64,000 nucleotides of DNA from Blattamonas nauphoetae (lineage: Eukaryota; Preaxostyla; Oxymonadida), in the NCBI GenBank assembly GCA_033064195.1, contig JARBJD010000244.1:50873-114872 (forward strand). The letters run 5' to 3'. Shown here piece after piece: positions 54,324-64,000 of the stretch (the stretch's first letter is position 1; the number at the start of each line of letters is the position of its first letter). The notes beneath the pieces were generated by a model that was not told the origin of the DNA, ran no database searches, and saw nothing but the letters and a program-made list of their open reading frames with translations. Both the position numbers and the translations under genes were made by a program.

Positions 54324-55277
54324 TTATTGCAGTGAAAAGTCAGATTTCGTCACGATACCGAGCCTGCATGACGAGAATGTGGAACCCTTTCTACGAATGG
54401 AAGGAATCAAGATATCTCTCCGAATCACCAATCCTGAAGCCTGAGATGAAGCCAAGAAAGATGGTTTTCGTTTAGGTGTGAGAACGGGGACACCGAGAGA
54501 CGAATACTGGAACGGACTCGTTGAGCGTGTCTCCTCGAACCAGCACTCCTCCAACCTGACTTGGCAGAGACAAGATGGAAGGGTAATTCCAATGGCACCA
54601 ATGGAAGGGTCCAAAGGGCAGCAGTCGACGAGGAGGAGTCTGGTGAGTGAGACGATGCATTGAGTGGTATTTGTAGTCCCAGTTGGGGTAAATATGGACA
54701 GAGACAATAGAGAATTAATAATTGTGCCAGACGCGGCACGAGTTCCAGATCGATCAAAAACACACTCTGTGATCGAGGTGGTCAGTTGGGGAACGGTGAT
54801 TGAAAGAAACGAATCCTGATAAATATCAGAGACGGTTTGGGTTTGGATTCGGTTTGACGAAAGGAAAAGAGTGTCAGTCATTGAAACAGAGGATTCGGCG
54901 TGTGATGTGGAAAAGAGAAGGAATGGGGCGTTGGTTGTGTTGGTGTTCCTCAGCATGCATTTGGTCAGGTCGAGTGACAGTCGTGATGTTTCTCCGGTCA
55001 TGTTGATCATGACAATGTCGCTCTGAATCAGGACATCAATCACAGAAAACGAAGAAATCGAGAGGATCCCGTCTGTGAGGCTCAGAAACCCAATGCCGAT
55101 CGACGCAGAATGCTGACTGACGATGGAGACCGATGAGATGGCAATCGAGCCTGTCCCCGAAATCACAGATGACGGGGTGTTTGACAGAAGCCACGAATGG
55201 AAAGAGGGGAGAGAGAAGATCAGATCAGTGATGGTTAAATCGGCTTCCGACAGACAGATCAGCCCTCTCCTCGAGTT
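54324..55277 (-). CDS. 3' part of the beta-helix/Ig-like surface protein, downstream of an in-frame TGA
   Basis: 317 codons open in exactly the same frame as the gene upstream, directly after the TGA at 55278-55280. It reads as beta-helix (GLICLSEADLTITDLIF, TGSIAISSVSIVSQHSASIG, LVDCCPLD). It has no ATG at its beginning. The junction LEVDDSVDSF-stop-NSRRGLICLSEADLTI aligns with LILQNEDDASREGQSGFVEI of the giant protein at 4934-16888, so both parts belong to one original gene. No membrane segment is seen before the final stop. It ends 171 bases before the kinase start codon. Confidence 0.7.
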   Translation of the reverse strand, partial: NSRRGLICLSEADLTITDLIFSLPSFHSWLLSNTPSSVISGTGSIAISSVSIVSQHSASIGIGFLSLTDGILSISSFSVIDVLIQSDIVMINMTGETSRLSLDLTKCMLRNTNTTNAPFLLFSTSHAESSVSMTDTLFLSSNRIQTQTVSDIYQDSFLSITVPQLTTSITECVFDRSGTRAASGTIINSLLSLSIFTPTGTTNTTQCIVSLTRLLLVDCCPLDPSIGAIGITLPSCLCQVRLEECWFEETRSTSPFQYSSLGVPVLTPKRKPSFLASSQASGLVIRRDILIPSIRRKGSTFSSCRLGIVTKSDFSLQ

Positions 55278-58200
55278 TCAGAAGGAGTCGACAGAGTCAT
55301 CAACTTCGAGTGTGGCAGTGGTTGATGAGATACTTTTGAGACACACTTTGATTGTTTTGATCAAAATGTTGTCACCGATCATTGCTTTCTCGTTAACTCC
55401 AAAGATGATTTCGTCAAATAGTCCATCAAATTGCTGAAACGAGGACCAAGCGACTTCGAGGGTTTGACACTGCGACGGAGCAATCCAGCAGGTTGTCGTG
55501 TCTGTTGATCCACTTTCCGCTAAATGAATCATTGTCAGTCTTGGTTTATTTGGTGTCCTGAATGATCCGGTGAAAGACAGTCTGAAATTAGGATTTGTGA
55601 GATGGACGATGTTGGAAATTTGGTATTCTGTATCGTATTCCAGGCTGCTGACGTCTGCAGGAATCAGTTGCGATGTGCCTGCCTGTGCTGTTTGGAAATC
55701 GATTGTGAATGAGAAGCTTGTTCCTTGGAGGCTCACTCGAAAAGTATGGCCAATCGGGAGATCAGAGCCTCTCAGGGTGACGAGGAATCCTTTGTTGGAG
55801 GGGTGGAGAACAGCGGTGGCTGTGAGAATCCCCGGAAGATGTGGTGGGGTAAATTTCAGACCAGAGTGCAAAAGATAGTAATCATCCTTCTGACGGTCAT
55901 AGACTTGGTGAACAATGTGGACATCTCCAGAGACTATGGGAGACGATGGTGATATCGAGAAGTTGACGGAGAGAGAGTTGGTGCTTGTGGCGATTGTTTC
56001 TTGTGAGACTTGATTTCCCGAAGCAGTCCCATTCACAGTGACGATGATTTCATGTCCAACATTGAAGAGAACGCCTGTGAGTGTGAGGGTGATGGTTTCT
56101 GATGGAATATCGACTGTTATCGATGCGGTCTCCACTCGAGGTGGTGATTCGATGGAGAATGAAGTAGATGTCTGATCGATCAGAACAGGAACAAGGGAAT
56201 CAACAGAGATAACGGAGAATATCTGATACAGCGTATCAAATGTCAAGATGGCGTTGTTTCCAAACACGGTGACTTTGACAGGTTCCGACTTTCTTTCCTC
56301 AGTTTTTGAATCACTGAATGTGACGTTTATGCGTGGCCCAACTTGGTTGTTGAGTCGAACTTCGTAGGTGCCTTGTTCAATCCAACGACCATAAAGTCGA
56401 ATGTTGGTGAGATTCTGAGGGATGTCGAGCTGATTTTCGATTCCAATGATTCTGGACGGTTCTGGATCCACGTTGAATGAAACAGCTGCATTCACACCAC
56501 ATCGATATCCTGAAATCGAAAGATCTGTAATCCGATATTCCGCTCCATACTTCATCTTTCCTTCTGATCCATACACTTCTTCCCACAGCTCATGACTCGT
56601 CTGAACTTCACTTCCAATCAATCCTCCAAACGTGCTCGACAGTCTCAAATTCGTCCCAGAAACATCTCCACCCGATGATCGCTCAATCAGACCAATCGAG
56701 AACGCGGTCCCACTCGGAAATCCTTCTCCAACAATCGAGATCTTCGCTTTCGTTTTCATCTCATCCCCAAGAACACATTGAGAACTCGTGATTCGAGGTG
56801 GCGTCGCTGGAGTCAAAAATGAAATCGTTCCTTTAAGTGCTGCAATCACAGCCGAATTTCTAACAGAAATCACTGAATAGTTCGTTCCATATTTCAGTTC
56901 CGTGCTTCCAAACACCACTGCTTCTCCAGTCCCAGTCTGACTATCAGAAAATGTAACTGGAATCGTGATCTCGTTCGATGTCCCGGCTTCACAAACAACA
57001 AGCTCAAATCCTGTCGCAATCATGTTCGATCCAGTCACAACAATCGAAATATTCTCAATCGTCGACGGGGAAAGACTCGCTTCCACTTTCGAAATTGTTG
57101 GACCAACTGGCGTTCGAAACTTCGGTGCTCGAACAAGAACAATCTCGTCCGACCCAACCGCCGAATCCACAAGCGACGTCATCAAATATTCTGTGTCGAA
57201 TTGAACTTCTGATTCAAGTCCAGCTTTGATCGTCCCACTCCCACTTCCCGACGATGAGAATAAAATCAAAAATGTGTGAGAGCTGTTCAATGTGGCTTTG
57301 AATGTTGTCCCAGATGGCAGATTCGTCCCAACAACCGACACTTCAAACGTCGCTCCAGCACACGTTGGCGGAGTTGAGATCAATGTCACAATCGGAGGAT
57401 TGGGAACGGTCATCGTCACTTGACTGTTCACCAAAAGTTGATCTTCACCCAAGAAAGCTGCCAACAGACGGTATTCTAATCCGAACTTGAGCTGTGTGCT
57501 TGTTTGAGTATCACCAACAGCGAGATCGACATACAGGCTTGCTGAGTCTCCGTTCTTCAGGGTGGATGTCACCTCAATTATTCCGTCGTCCGATTGCAAT
57601 TTCAACTTCAGCTGTGCTGTGGAGAGTTTTCGTCCATGAACAACAACTGTGAGGTGTGTTTTCTTCGCATTCAGTACTTCGTCTGTGAAAGATTCGAGTC
57701 TGCGTGGTTCGGTCGGCGTTTTGAAGGTCACTCCAGACGAGGATATCGATGCTCCTTGGTACACGACATTTGAGACGAGGTAATCCTCCGCGAATTTGAT
57801 AACATCAGCTGCCGTTGGCGGATAGATGAGGTGGGTTCCTGTCAGAGTGTTGGGCGCGGTGAGGGTGGCTGTGAATCCGGTGGCCTTGTTCGTCGTGTCT
57901 GTGATGGTCACGTCGTACGATCCTGGCGACAGATTCTGTCCGGTCAGGACGATTGTTGTTGTGTTTCCATCATTGTCCAGAGTTGCATGGGCCTCATCCA
58001 CGCTTCGACTGATGACACCGGATTTGAGAGAGAAAGATGGTGTTCCAGACAGGATGAGACCAACTGTCTGTGCATTCTTGATTGTGTACGTGTCCGTGGT
58101 GCTGTATCCATGATCGGATTCTGACAGACTAGCCAACCCGTTCGTTAAGCCTGAGAATGTGAAGATTAGCAGCCGATCGACGGCATTTTCTGCGCGTGTG

Positions 58201-59981
58201 TATTTGGCGAGGACAGTCCCTGTGTGAGACACGGAGAGAGTCATGCGAATGGATGCGCTCCCTGGATACAATGGGTCGACACCTTCACATGATGTGACTG
58301 TCGCTGTGGCTGTAATCGTCGTGATTTTGGTAGTAAAGTCCGTTCCTGCAAAGCTGATCTTCCCCATGTCTGCATCGCTTTGGAGAAATGTGACTAGACT
58401 GGCATCTTCAGTGTAATAACCAGAGAGGAGAGATGAAGCTGTTGGGCTGGCACAGCTACGGAAGGCGACTGAAGAAAAAATCGCCTGTGATATCGGCTGC
58501 GCGAAACAAACTCCTCCTCCTTTACCTGTGGCTGAGCAGGATATGAACGCTGAATTTGAGACTTTAAGCGAGTTCTTCCTGTAAGTGCAGATGCCTCCAC
58601 CAGAAGCAGCTGAGCACTTGTCAAAAGTACACTCTTCGACAGAGAGGAGATCCATGTGGTAAGCGTGGATCCCTCCCCCGCGGTCCTGCCCCGAACAGTT
58701 TGAGAAGAGGCACTGTTTGACGATCGGGTTGCTGACTGTCTCGAAGGAGAGCCCTGCTCCACGTCCGAGCGCGTTGGTGTTTTTGATGGAGAAGAAGACT
58801 GTGGCTGAGAGGGTGACAGATGTGAAGGACCCGCTGATGTAAAGGCAGGCCTGGGAGAAGCTTCCTGTAATGTGTCTGAATGTGCAAAGCGAGAACGAAA
58901 TGACCAGGGAGGTGGATGTTGTGATATTCTTTTGGCTCGTATCTGTGAAGTTCTGTCCTTCGAAAACTCCGTCTGCATTCGGTTCGGGTTGGTCCAGAGA
59001 AATTCGAGAGAACGACGAGTTGGTGCAGAAGAATGATCCTCCTTTGTTGAAGTCTCGAGATGTGATTCCAGGAACATGGTTTGTGGACTGTTCCACGGAG
59101 ACAGAGTGAACCCGCTGAGACGACGACGGTGAGGTTGGGACTTTGTCCTGCTGAGCGAGATGGTGTGTGGTATTCAGGAAGGAGGATGATGAGAGAAGAG
59201 TATCACATGCAAAGACGGACTGTGATAGATCAGGACCGATGTGGCTGAAGTCAAGAAGGGGACCTGAGGCTGAGCTGAATCTGACATGGTTGTTTGTGAG
59301 TCCAACTCCAGTCACAGTGTAAATATTTGGGAGATTGGACGGGAATTCTGAGGAATGGATGGATCTGTTAGTCTTTATCTTCGAGGATGATTGAATAAAC
59401 CCGACAAATGGTCGAATTATTGAGTTGTGGGGAGTTGGGAGTTTTGGTTCAAGTAAGAGAATTGTTGAGGGATCCTGAGAATTAAAGGTTTTGAAAAGAA
59501 TTGGAGATGTAGAAATACTGCCGAAAAATGATCCGTTGACAATTGAGAGATGTGACGACTGGACAGAGAAGGCGAATGTTTTTGAGTCTGGTGTAACGAA
59601 TGATGCGTCGTGAAAGTTTATCGTTGTGTTGGTTAAAATAAACATTGCAATGAGCTGAAAGGATGAGTAGGTGCGGTGGGCTGTTGTTGAAACATAACTT
59701 GAAGATATGTGTGTGTCAGAATGAAGAGTTTGAGAATGATAAATAAACGCGTTATTCCCCTTGATAGTGCATGAGAAGCACGAAAATTCGAAATTCTCTG
59801 TCTCATATCGTTGATTGTCAAGAATAAGAATCTGTGCAGTGTTTTGAATCAATGAGGAATGTTGATTGACGTTTTCGATGTTCTTGACACATGAAAATGG
59901 TAATATTTGCTGAGAATGGGTAATGCAGTTGAATGCATGAAGTAGAATGAAGAAAGGAAGTTGTAGGAAGTAGGGAGACAT
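55278..59981 (-). CDS. beta-helix plus Ig-like (IPT/TIG-type) repeat surface protein, 1567 aa to the first stop
   Basis: The ATG at 59981 begins a clean signal peptide (MSPYFLQLPFFILLHAFNC); the frame is open further up without an ATG. Residues about 380-530 are beta-helix rungs with GGGIHAY, GGGICTY, GGGVCF and F..CS. From about 560 to 1530 come roughly nine beta-sandwich repeats of IPT/TIG style, each with a P.P.I start, V.L.G..FP.GT.F core and LKYGT.Y.I end. The last stretch (ESGSTDTTTCWIAPSQCQTL) is the same Asp/Cys module as in the giant protein at 4934-16888. An in-frame TGA at 55278 stops translation; see the following part. Intronless. Probably secreted or surface-bound; adhesion is inferred from architecture. 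Confidence 0.8.
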   Translation of the reverse strand: MSPYFLQLPFFILLHAFNCITHSQQILPFSCVKNIENVNQHSSLIQNTAQILILDNQRYETENFEFSCFSCTIKGNNAFIYHSQTLHSDTHISSSYVSTTAHRTYSSFQLIAMFILTNTTINFHDASFVTPDSKTFAFSVQSSHLSIVNGSFFGSISTSPILFKTFNSQDPSTILLLEPKLPTPHNSIIRPFVGFIQSSSKIKTNRSIHSSEFPSNLPNIYTVTGVGLTNNHVRFSSASGPLLDFSHIGPDLSQSVFACDTLLSSSSFLNTTHHLAQQDKVPTSPSSSQRVHSVSVEQSTNHVPGITSRDFNKGGSFFCTNSSFSRISLDQPEPNADGVFEGQNFTDTSQKNITTSTSLVISFSLCTFRHITGSFSQACLYISGSFTSVTLSATVFFSIKNTNALGRGAGLSFETVSNPIVKQCLFSNCSGQDRGGGIHAYHMDLLSVEECTFDKCSAASGGGICTYRKNSLKVSNSAFISCSATGKGGGVCFAQPISQAIFSSVAFRSCASPTASSLLSGYYTEDASLVTFLQSDADMGKISFAGTDFTTKITTITATATVTSCEGVDPLYPGSASIRMTLSVSHTGTVLAKYTRAENAVDRLLIFTFSGLTNGLASLSESDHGYSTTDTYTIKNAQTVGLILSGTPSFSLKSGVISRSVDEAHATLDNDGNTTTIVLTGQNLSPGSYDVTITDTTNKATGFTATLTAPNTLTGTHLIYPPTAADVIKFAEDYLVSNVVYQGASISSSGVTFKTPTEPRRLESFTDEVLNAKKTHLTVVVHGRKLSTAQLKLKLQSDDGIIEVTSTLKNGDSASLYVDLAVGDTQTSTQLKFGLEYRLLAAFLGEDQLLVNSQVTMTVPNPPIVTLISTPPTCAGATFEVSVVGTNLPSGTTFKATLNSSHTFLILFSSSGSGSGTIKAGLESEVQFDTEYLMTSLVDSAVGSDEIVLVRAPKFRTPVGPTISKVEASLSPSTIENISIVVTGSNMIATGFELVVCEAGTSNEITIPVTFSDSQTGTGEAVVFGSTELKYGTNYSVISVRNSAVIAALKGTISFLTPATPPRITSSQCVLGDEMKTKAKISIVGEGFPSGTAFSIGLIERSSGGDVSGTNLRLSSTFGGLIGSEVQTSHELWEEVYGSEGKMKYGAEYRITDLSISGYRCGVNAAVSFNVDPEPSRIIGIENQLDIPQNLTNIRLYGRWIEQGTYEVRLNNQVGPRINVTFSDSKTEERKSEPVKVTVFGNNAILTFDTLYQIFSVISVDSLVPVLIDQTSTSFSIESPPRVETASITVDIPSETITLTLTGVLFNVGHEIIVTVNGTASGNQVSQETIATSTNSLSVNFSISPSSPIVSGDVHIVHQVYDRQKDDYYLLHSGLKFTPPHLPGILTATAVLHPSNKGFLVTLRGSDLPIGHTFRVSLQGTSFSFTIDFQTAQAGTSQLIPADVSSLEYDTEYQISNIVHLTNPNFRLSFTGSFRTPNKPRLTMIHLAESGSTDTTTCWIAPSQCQTLEVAWSSFQQFDGLFDEIIFGVNEKAMIGDNILIKTIKVCLKSISSTTATLEVDDSVDSF

Positions 59982-60210
59982 CAAGATCGTCCCCAAGAAA
60001 AATGTGGGGTAGAGTTCACCCAAAATTTAAACATTGGCTTTGTCAGACTCCAAATTGTGAAATGAACGACATATTCAAAGAAAATCAGTGTGAATTTCAC
60101 AATAAAATGGTACATTTAGCCTCCTCAGACGGAAATCTATCACAGAAAAGTGTGGTGACCATCGCAAAACGAATCTGACATGCAAACAATCGAGTGTTGA
60201 AGACTAACGA

Positions 60211-62383
60211 CTAAGATTCATCCGAAACTGACCAATCTGAACTGGATGAATCCGAGCCAGGTTCAATCGAACTAAATCGAAAGAATGACGATCGAAACGG
60301 GTACACACCCTCTCATCTTGTCAAGTGCTGTTAGCAAAGACTTGGCCATGTTGTTGTGTGCGGCGGAATATGCCTGTTCAAGTTGTTTGGATGTGAAAGT
60401 GTGTTTTGATTTCTCTCCAGCAAGTTTAGTAATTTGCTTGTGTTCTAGATGAGGATAAACGCATAACTAAAATTGATCTGCAGACCAGTGAGTTCTTCTT
60501 TTGTGACATGGCGTAGACGGGAGGTTCCAAGCTTCACCTCATCAAGAAGAGTATTCATCGGTTTTTCTGAGGTGTCACGTGAAAATGAAGAAATGCATAC
60601 TTTCTTGGGCAGGCGCCTTCTTGAGAGTAACAGAACCCAAGCTCGAGCGAATATCTGTTGATGTTTTTGGTCGTTCAACGTGTGTGAGTTGTTGTTTGGG
60701 TGCTGGCTGCGTTGAGACAGTTTGTCGTTGTGGTTGATTATTAATCGAAGTTTGTGAGGCAGGAGGTGTTGCACCAGGAACAAGCGGAGGCGGTGGAGGA
60801 ATAGAAGCACTGAGAGGCGGTGCAGCAGGAATTGGAGGCGCTGGAGGAATGTCTGGTTCTGCAACTTTTGTCTTCGTTTGGGATTTTGTTGCTGTTTTGG
60901 TTGATGTTTTGGTTGGAGCTTTCGGTGGGTTTTTCGCTCGTTCTGCAGCAATAGCTTCAGCGACTGCCTCTGCGACGGCGGCGGTAACAGCTGCATCCGA
61001 TGTCGCTTTATACTCCTCCACAAATGAAAGTCGTGCGTCTTCAAGAATGTCTGTGTACTGAGACTCGTGGACAGGCAGGGATAGTGAAGAAAACGCAAAT
61101 TGAGAGGAAAAGTTCAATGAATGTGGGAAAGGTGGGATCAATAGGTTTGGAATTGGACAGGATCTCCACTCATTTGATGAATTGAGCGTCTGGCTGTTTG
61201 ACAAGGGACTGGATGGTGTTTGAGTTTGACGTGGTTCGGGTGTGCGATACTTCGAAGAGGGGTCATCGCTGGTCTCCATGATTGATGTAGTGGTAACAAC
61301 GAAACGATCAAAGGGTGGCTTTTCAGGAAAAGACGGAATTTGAAGTTTTTGCCTGAGAGAGGAGAGATCACGACGTGGAGTGGCTTTGAGTGGTGTGGGA
61401 AGTGGAGGTGAAATGAAGGCTGACAGGGGTTGAGATAAGAAAACAACTGGCTGTTGGACAGTTTCCCAAACTTTTCGTTGCTCTTCTTCACTGTCCGGAA
61501 CGATAAAAAGATGTTGTGTTTTTGGAATAAATACAGAAAGACGAGCGCGTTTGTTGAGGAGTGAAGAAGCTGAAAGATTGTTCAATATCCCCTTCTGAAC
61601 TGATTGAGCAGCTGGTGTAGTGTTATGTGCTGCTGATGGCCGAGCTTTCCGTACTGAACGACCAGCCAAGAGACTTAACCATTTGTTGGGAGGAATTTGT
61701 CCATCAGGATCTACACAAAATAAAGAACGAAAAATAGACATCGTTGAAAAAGATAAATCAAGTTGGCCAGAACCGCAGGTTTTTTGGCGAATGTGTGCGG
61801 ATTCTGTCCAGCTTCAGCGAGGATTGTTTTGATGTCAGCTGGGATGAGTTTAATCTGGTGAAACATAAAAAAACAAAGAAATAAGAGAAAATTGTGACAA
61901 AAAGTTTGAATGAATACAATTTGATTCATTTTGGTGTCTGCAGTGAGCATGAGTGTTGTGGCGAAAACAGGTTTGGAAAAATGGCCTGATTTCTTTGGAA
62001 TAAATGATTCCATTTTTGTCATGAACACTGTAGCATCGATAGCCGCGGAAAAATATAATCCATAAAAGAATTTTTCTGCCTCAAAGATGACAAAGTTGTC
62101 CTTTAAAGCAGTGAACTTCAGATTGAAGTAGCCTGAGTGGAAAATGCATAAAAAGGAGAAAAGCCACACATTCATAATCCCAGAGTGTCGTCTTGGGGCT
62201 ATCAACATCGCATATAGAAATAAATAGTTTGGTGTCGAGAGAATAACAGAACAAATATCCGAGGATATCCAGCTCTCCCCATTCGTTTCCAAATGTTTTA
62301 TAGAGTCGAGCCACACCAAATCCATAAGCACGATCAAATGAGAGACGATGCAAAATGCATGCCTCCTCGGTCTGTGAGAGCAT
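60211..62383 (-). CDS. WAS: WASP-family actin-nucleation promoting factor (WH1-GBD-polyproline-WH2x2-C-A), 643 aa
   Basis: Activates the Arp2/3 complex. Seven exons: 62383-62170, 62132-61918, 61854-61740, 61710-60601, 60566-60486, 60444-60309, 60271-60211; introns 37, 63, 29, 34, 41 and 37 nt; the sum is exactly 644 codons. Only after splicing do the domains appear. WH1 (residues about 1-140: VARLYKTFGNEWGELDILGY, LFISICDVDSPKTTLWDYE). A GBD C-half (IPADIKTILAEAGQNPHTF, then LANLIYLF) resembling LDPDLKMLF..CGI of WASP, without a strict CRIB motif. A long linker with IPAAPPL and IPPPPPLVPG. WH2-like RSSLGSVTLKKAPAQE and LLDEVKLGTSRLRHVTKEE. Central helix MAKSLLTALDKMRG. Acidic tail SDSSSSDWSVSDES with the Arp2/3-contacting Trp. 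The 63-nt intron is 3n without a stop and is the least certain join. Confidence 0.82.
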
Positions 62384-62518
62384 CAACAAAAGATCAGCAC
62401 GCCCAACACGAAATCTCTGCTTGAAAAAATGATCGTCAGAAACAAGATCTAATGAATAAAATGAGAGGATGGCTATTCTCGAAGATTGAAGTGGTGTTCC
62501 TCGTTCGTGCCATCGTTT

Positions 62519-63944
62519 TCAGAAATAAACCCCAGTTCCCTGTCCATCTCGTTTCCCCTCCTTCCACCATCCATCATACACCTCTCCATTGCTGTACACA
62601 CAGCATCCATGCCCGTGCCTGAGATTCTTATGGAATCCTCCCTCGTACACGTCACCTTGAGCTGTCTTGAACGTGCCGTGCCCCTCCATCTCGTCATCTC
62701 CCCACTCCCCTTCATAGTAATCGCCGTTGTCAAACGTGGCAATGCCCTGACCAATCCTCTTGTCGTTCAGCCACTCTCCGTCGTACACATCCCCACAACT
62801 GTACTCACACTTCCCAATCCCTGTCCGCTCGTTCTTCAGCCACGAGCCTTCGTAGTGGTCCCCGTTCGCGTAGTCCATAACTCCCTCCCCCTGCACGTAG
62901 TCCTCCTCAAACTGGCCGGTGTACACATTTCCGTTGGCATACCGCAGGACTCCCATCCCGTGTCTCTTCGGGCCTTTCCAGTCTCCTTCGTACACGTCCC
63001 CGTTTGCGAAGGTCATGGAACCGGTGCAGTCTTCCCTCTTCCCGTTCTTCCAACGCGCGTGGATCTGGTTCCCGTCGACTGTTGTGAAGACTCCTTCGCC
63101 GTGCATCCGATCTGCCATCCAGTGGCCAGTGTACACTTCTTTGTTCGCGAACTTCATCGTTCCTTGTCCGGAGCGGACGTCGTTTCTCCACGTGCCGCTG
63201 TACTCGTCGCCGTTGGAGTACACGCAACGACCCTCTCCACACCGGACGTTGTATCGCCATTGTCCTTCGGTCACGCTTCCGTCGCTCCCCATCAGCTTTC
63301 CTGTGCCGTGACGCACTCCACTCTCCCAATCTCCATCATACACAGAGCCTGTCGCATACTCCATGCGACCTTTCCCGTTCATCGCATCCAACTTCCATTC
63401 TCCGTCGTACATGTCACCGTTGCTGAATTTGCACGTTCCTCGGCCTTCGCGAAGGTCGTTCACAAACTCGCCTTCATACACGTCGTTGTTGGCATAGACC
63501 ATCTTTCCTTTCCCGTCAATACGTCTGAGGAAGAGGGGAAGGGAGAGGAGAGGAAAGAGAGAATGGGGTGAGATCAGGAGGCATGTCAAACCTGTTGTTT
63601 TCCCATTGACCTGTGAAGACGTCTCCATTGGAATAAACTGCTTCTCCTGTTCCACAAATGTTGTCATCCTTCCATTCGCCTGTATATTTGTCTCCATTAC
63701 TCAAGTAGAACGTCCCCTTCCCGTGTCGCATGTTGTCCATCCATTCTCCTTGATATCGATTTCCATTTGCATATTCGCAGGTTCCCATCCCATTTCGTTT
63801 GTCGTCTTTCCACTCTCCAACATATTTATCAGATGGTGAAGTGTCATCATCCACAAGGAAAGCAGTGATGTTGACTCCTTGAGGGAGTTGTTGTGTCGAA
63901 TGAACTTGATGTGTTTCGTCTTCAATAGTTTGTGAATCGTACAT
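62519..63944 (-). CDS. MORN-repeat protein, 452 aa, two exons
   Basis: Exons 63944-63592 and 63524-62519, with a 67-nt pyrimidine-rich intron (GTTTGA...CCTCAG) in phase 2, joining ENNR to RIDGKGKMVYANNDVYEGE. After about 35 residues the chain is an unbroken run of about 18 MORN repeats (YxGEWxxxxxxGxGxxxxxxGDx, about 23 residues each). There is no kinase, PIP5K or SET domain in the visible part. Stand-alone MORN proteins of protists work in membrane-cytoskeleton junctions and basal-body or flagellar structures. The ATG at 63944 is the first in frame here, but the frame is open to the window edge at 64000, so the true start may lie outside. Confidence 0.85.
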
Positions 63945-64000
63945 TGTTTGTTTTGCTGATGAGTGGAGTGTGAAAGATCGCTCGACAGTTTGATGTGTCG

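Noticed and set aside
62486-63571. 361-codon open frame on the plus strand opposite the MORN gene
   Set aside because: Produced by the regular codon pattern of the MORN repeats; hydrophobic and Val/His-rich, without domain similarity.
1-64000. Alternative genetic code with TAA/TAG read as glutamine, as in the oxymonad Streblomastix
   Set aside because: H2B and the STE20 kinase end at TAA exactly where their families end, and WASP ends at TAG after its acidic tail; conserved proteins contain no in-frame TAR.
1-64000. CRISPR arrays, bacterial operons, tRNA or rRNA genes
   Set aside because: No regularly spaced direct repeats of that kind and no tRNA cloverleaf or rRNA core sequence was recognised by eye on either strand; a covariance-model scan could still find a small RNA.

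Overview
The window is nuclear DNA of a compact, intron-bearing unicellular eukaryote. Genes lie on both strands with gaps that are often only 100-250 bases. Introns are spliceosomal (GT...AG) and very short: more than thirty can be placed, from 22 to 181 nt, most of them 30-45 nt. TAA, TAG and TGA all act as stops, so the code looks standard. The giant surface proteins built from beta-helix rungs (NGGA / GGG / F..CSS pattern), with a signal peptide and a membrane anchor, together with the tiny introns, suggest a metamonad flagellate, most likely a Preaxostyla oxymonad of the Blattamonas kind. The organism call is inference (about 0.55).

Layout. 1-4.8 kb: the 3' end of an unrecognised gene, then a convergent 1500-residue unknown. 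4.9-16.9 kb: one intronless 3984-residue beta-helix membrane protein with recent internal duplications. 17.1-23.1 kb: condensin-II subunit H2 (ten exons), katanin p60 and a membrane-anchored prolyl-aminopeptidase-like hydrolase. 23.5-36.6 kb: a block of minus-strand genes (disordered unknown, PNUTS-like TFIIS-N/RS protein, small SUMO-interacting-motif protein, six-exon coiled-coil protein, long-form tRNase Z). 36.6-43.4 kb: a decayed VPS13-like gene bounded by diverged inverted repeats. 43.5-48.4 kb: a near-identical inverted copy of 18.4-23.3 kb. 48.5-51.6 kb: histone H2B and a WH2/polyproline/coiled-coil/U-box protein. 51.9-60.0 kb: a STE20-type kinase and a beta-helix plus Ig-like surface protein interrupted by one in-frame TGA. 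60.2-63.9 kb: a WASP-family protein and a MORN-repeat protein.

How it fits together. Several products concern the cytoskeleton (WASP-like activator, WH2/U-box protein, katanin, MORN protein) or the cell surface (two beta-helix proteins); the rest are housekeeping (H2B, condensin II, tRNase Z, PNUTS-like, VPS13). No operon logic applies. The most notable structures are the roughly 4.9 kb inverted duplication with about 20 kb between its arms, the ultrashort introns, the WH2-U-box fusion, and the inverted-repeat-bounded VPS13 segment. Exon models were built by hand from frame continuity and splice signals; where a family is recognised, spliced residues match the family across the junctions.
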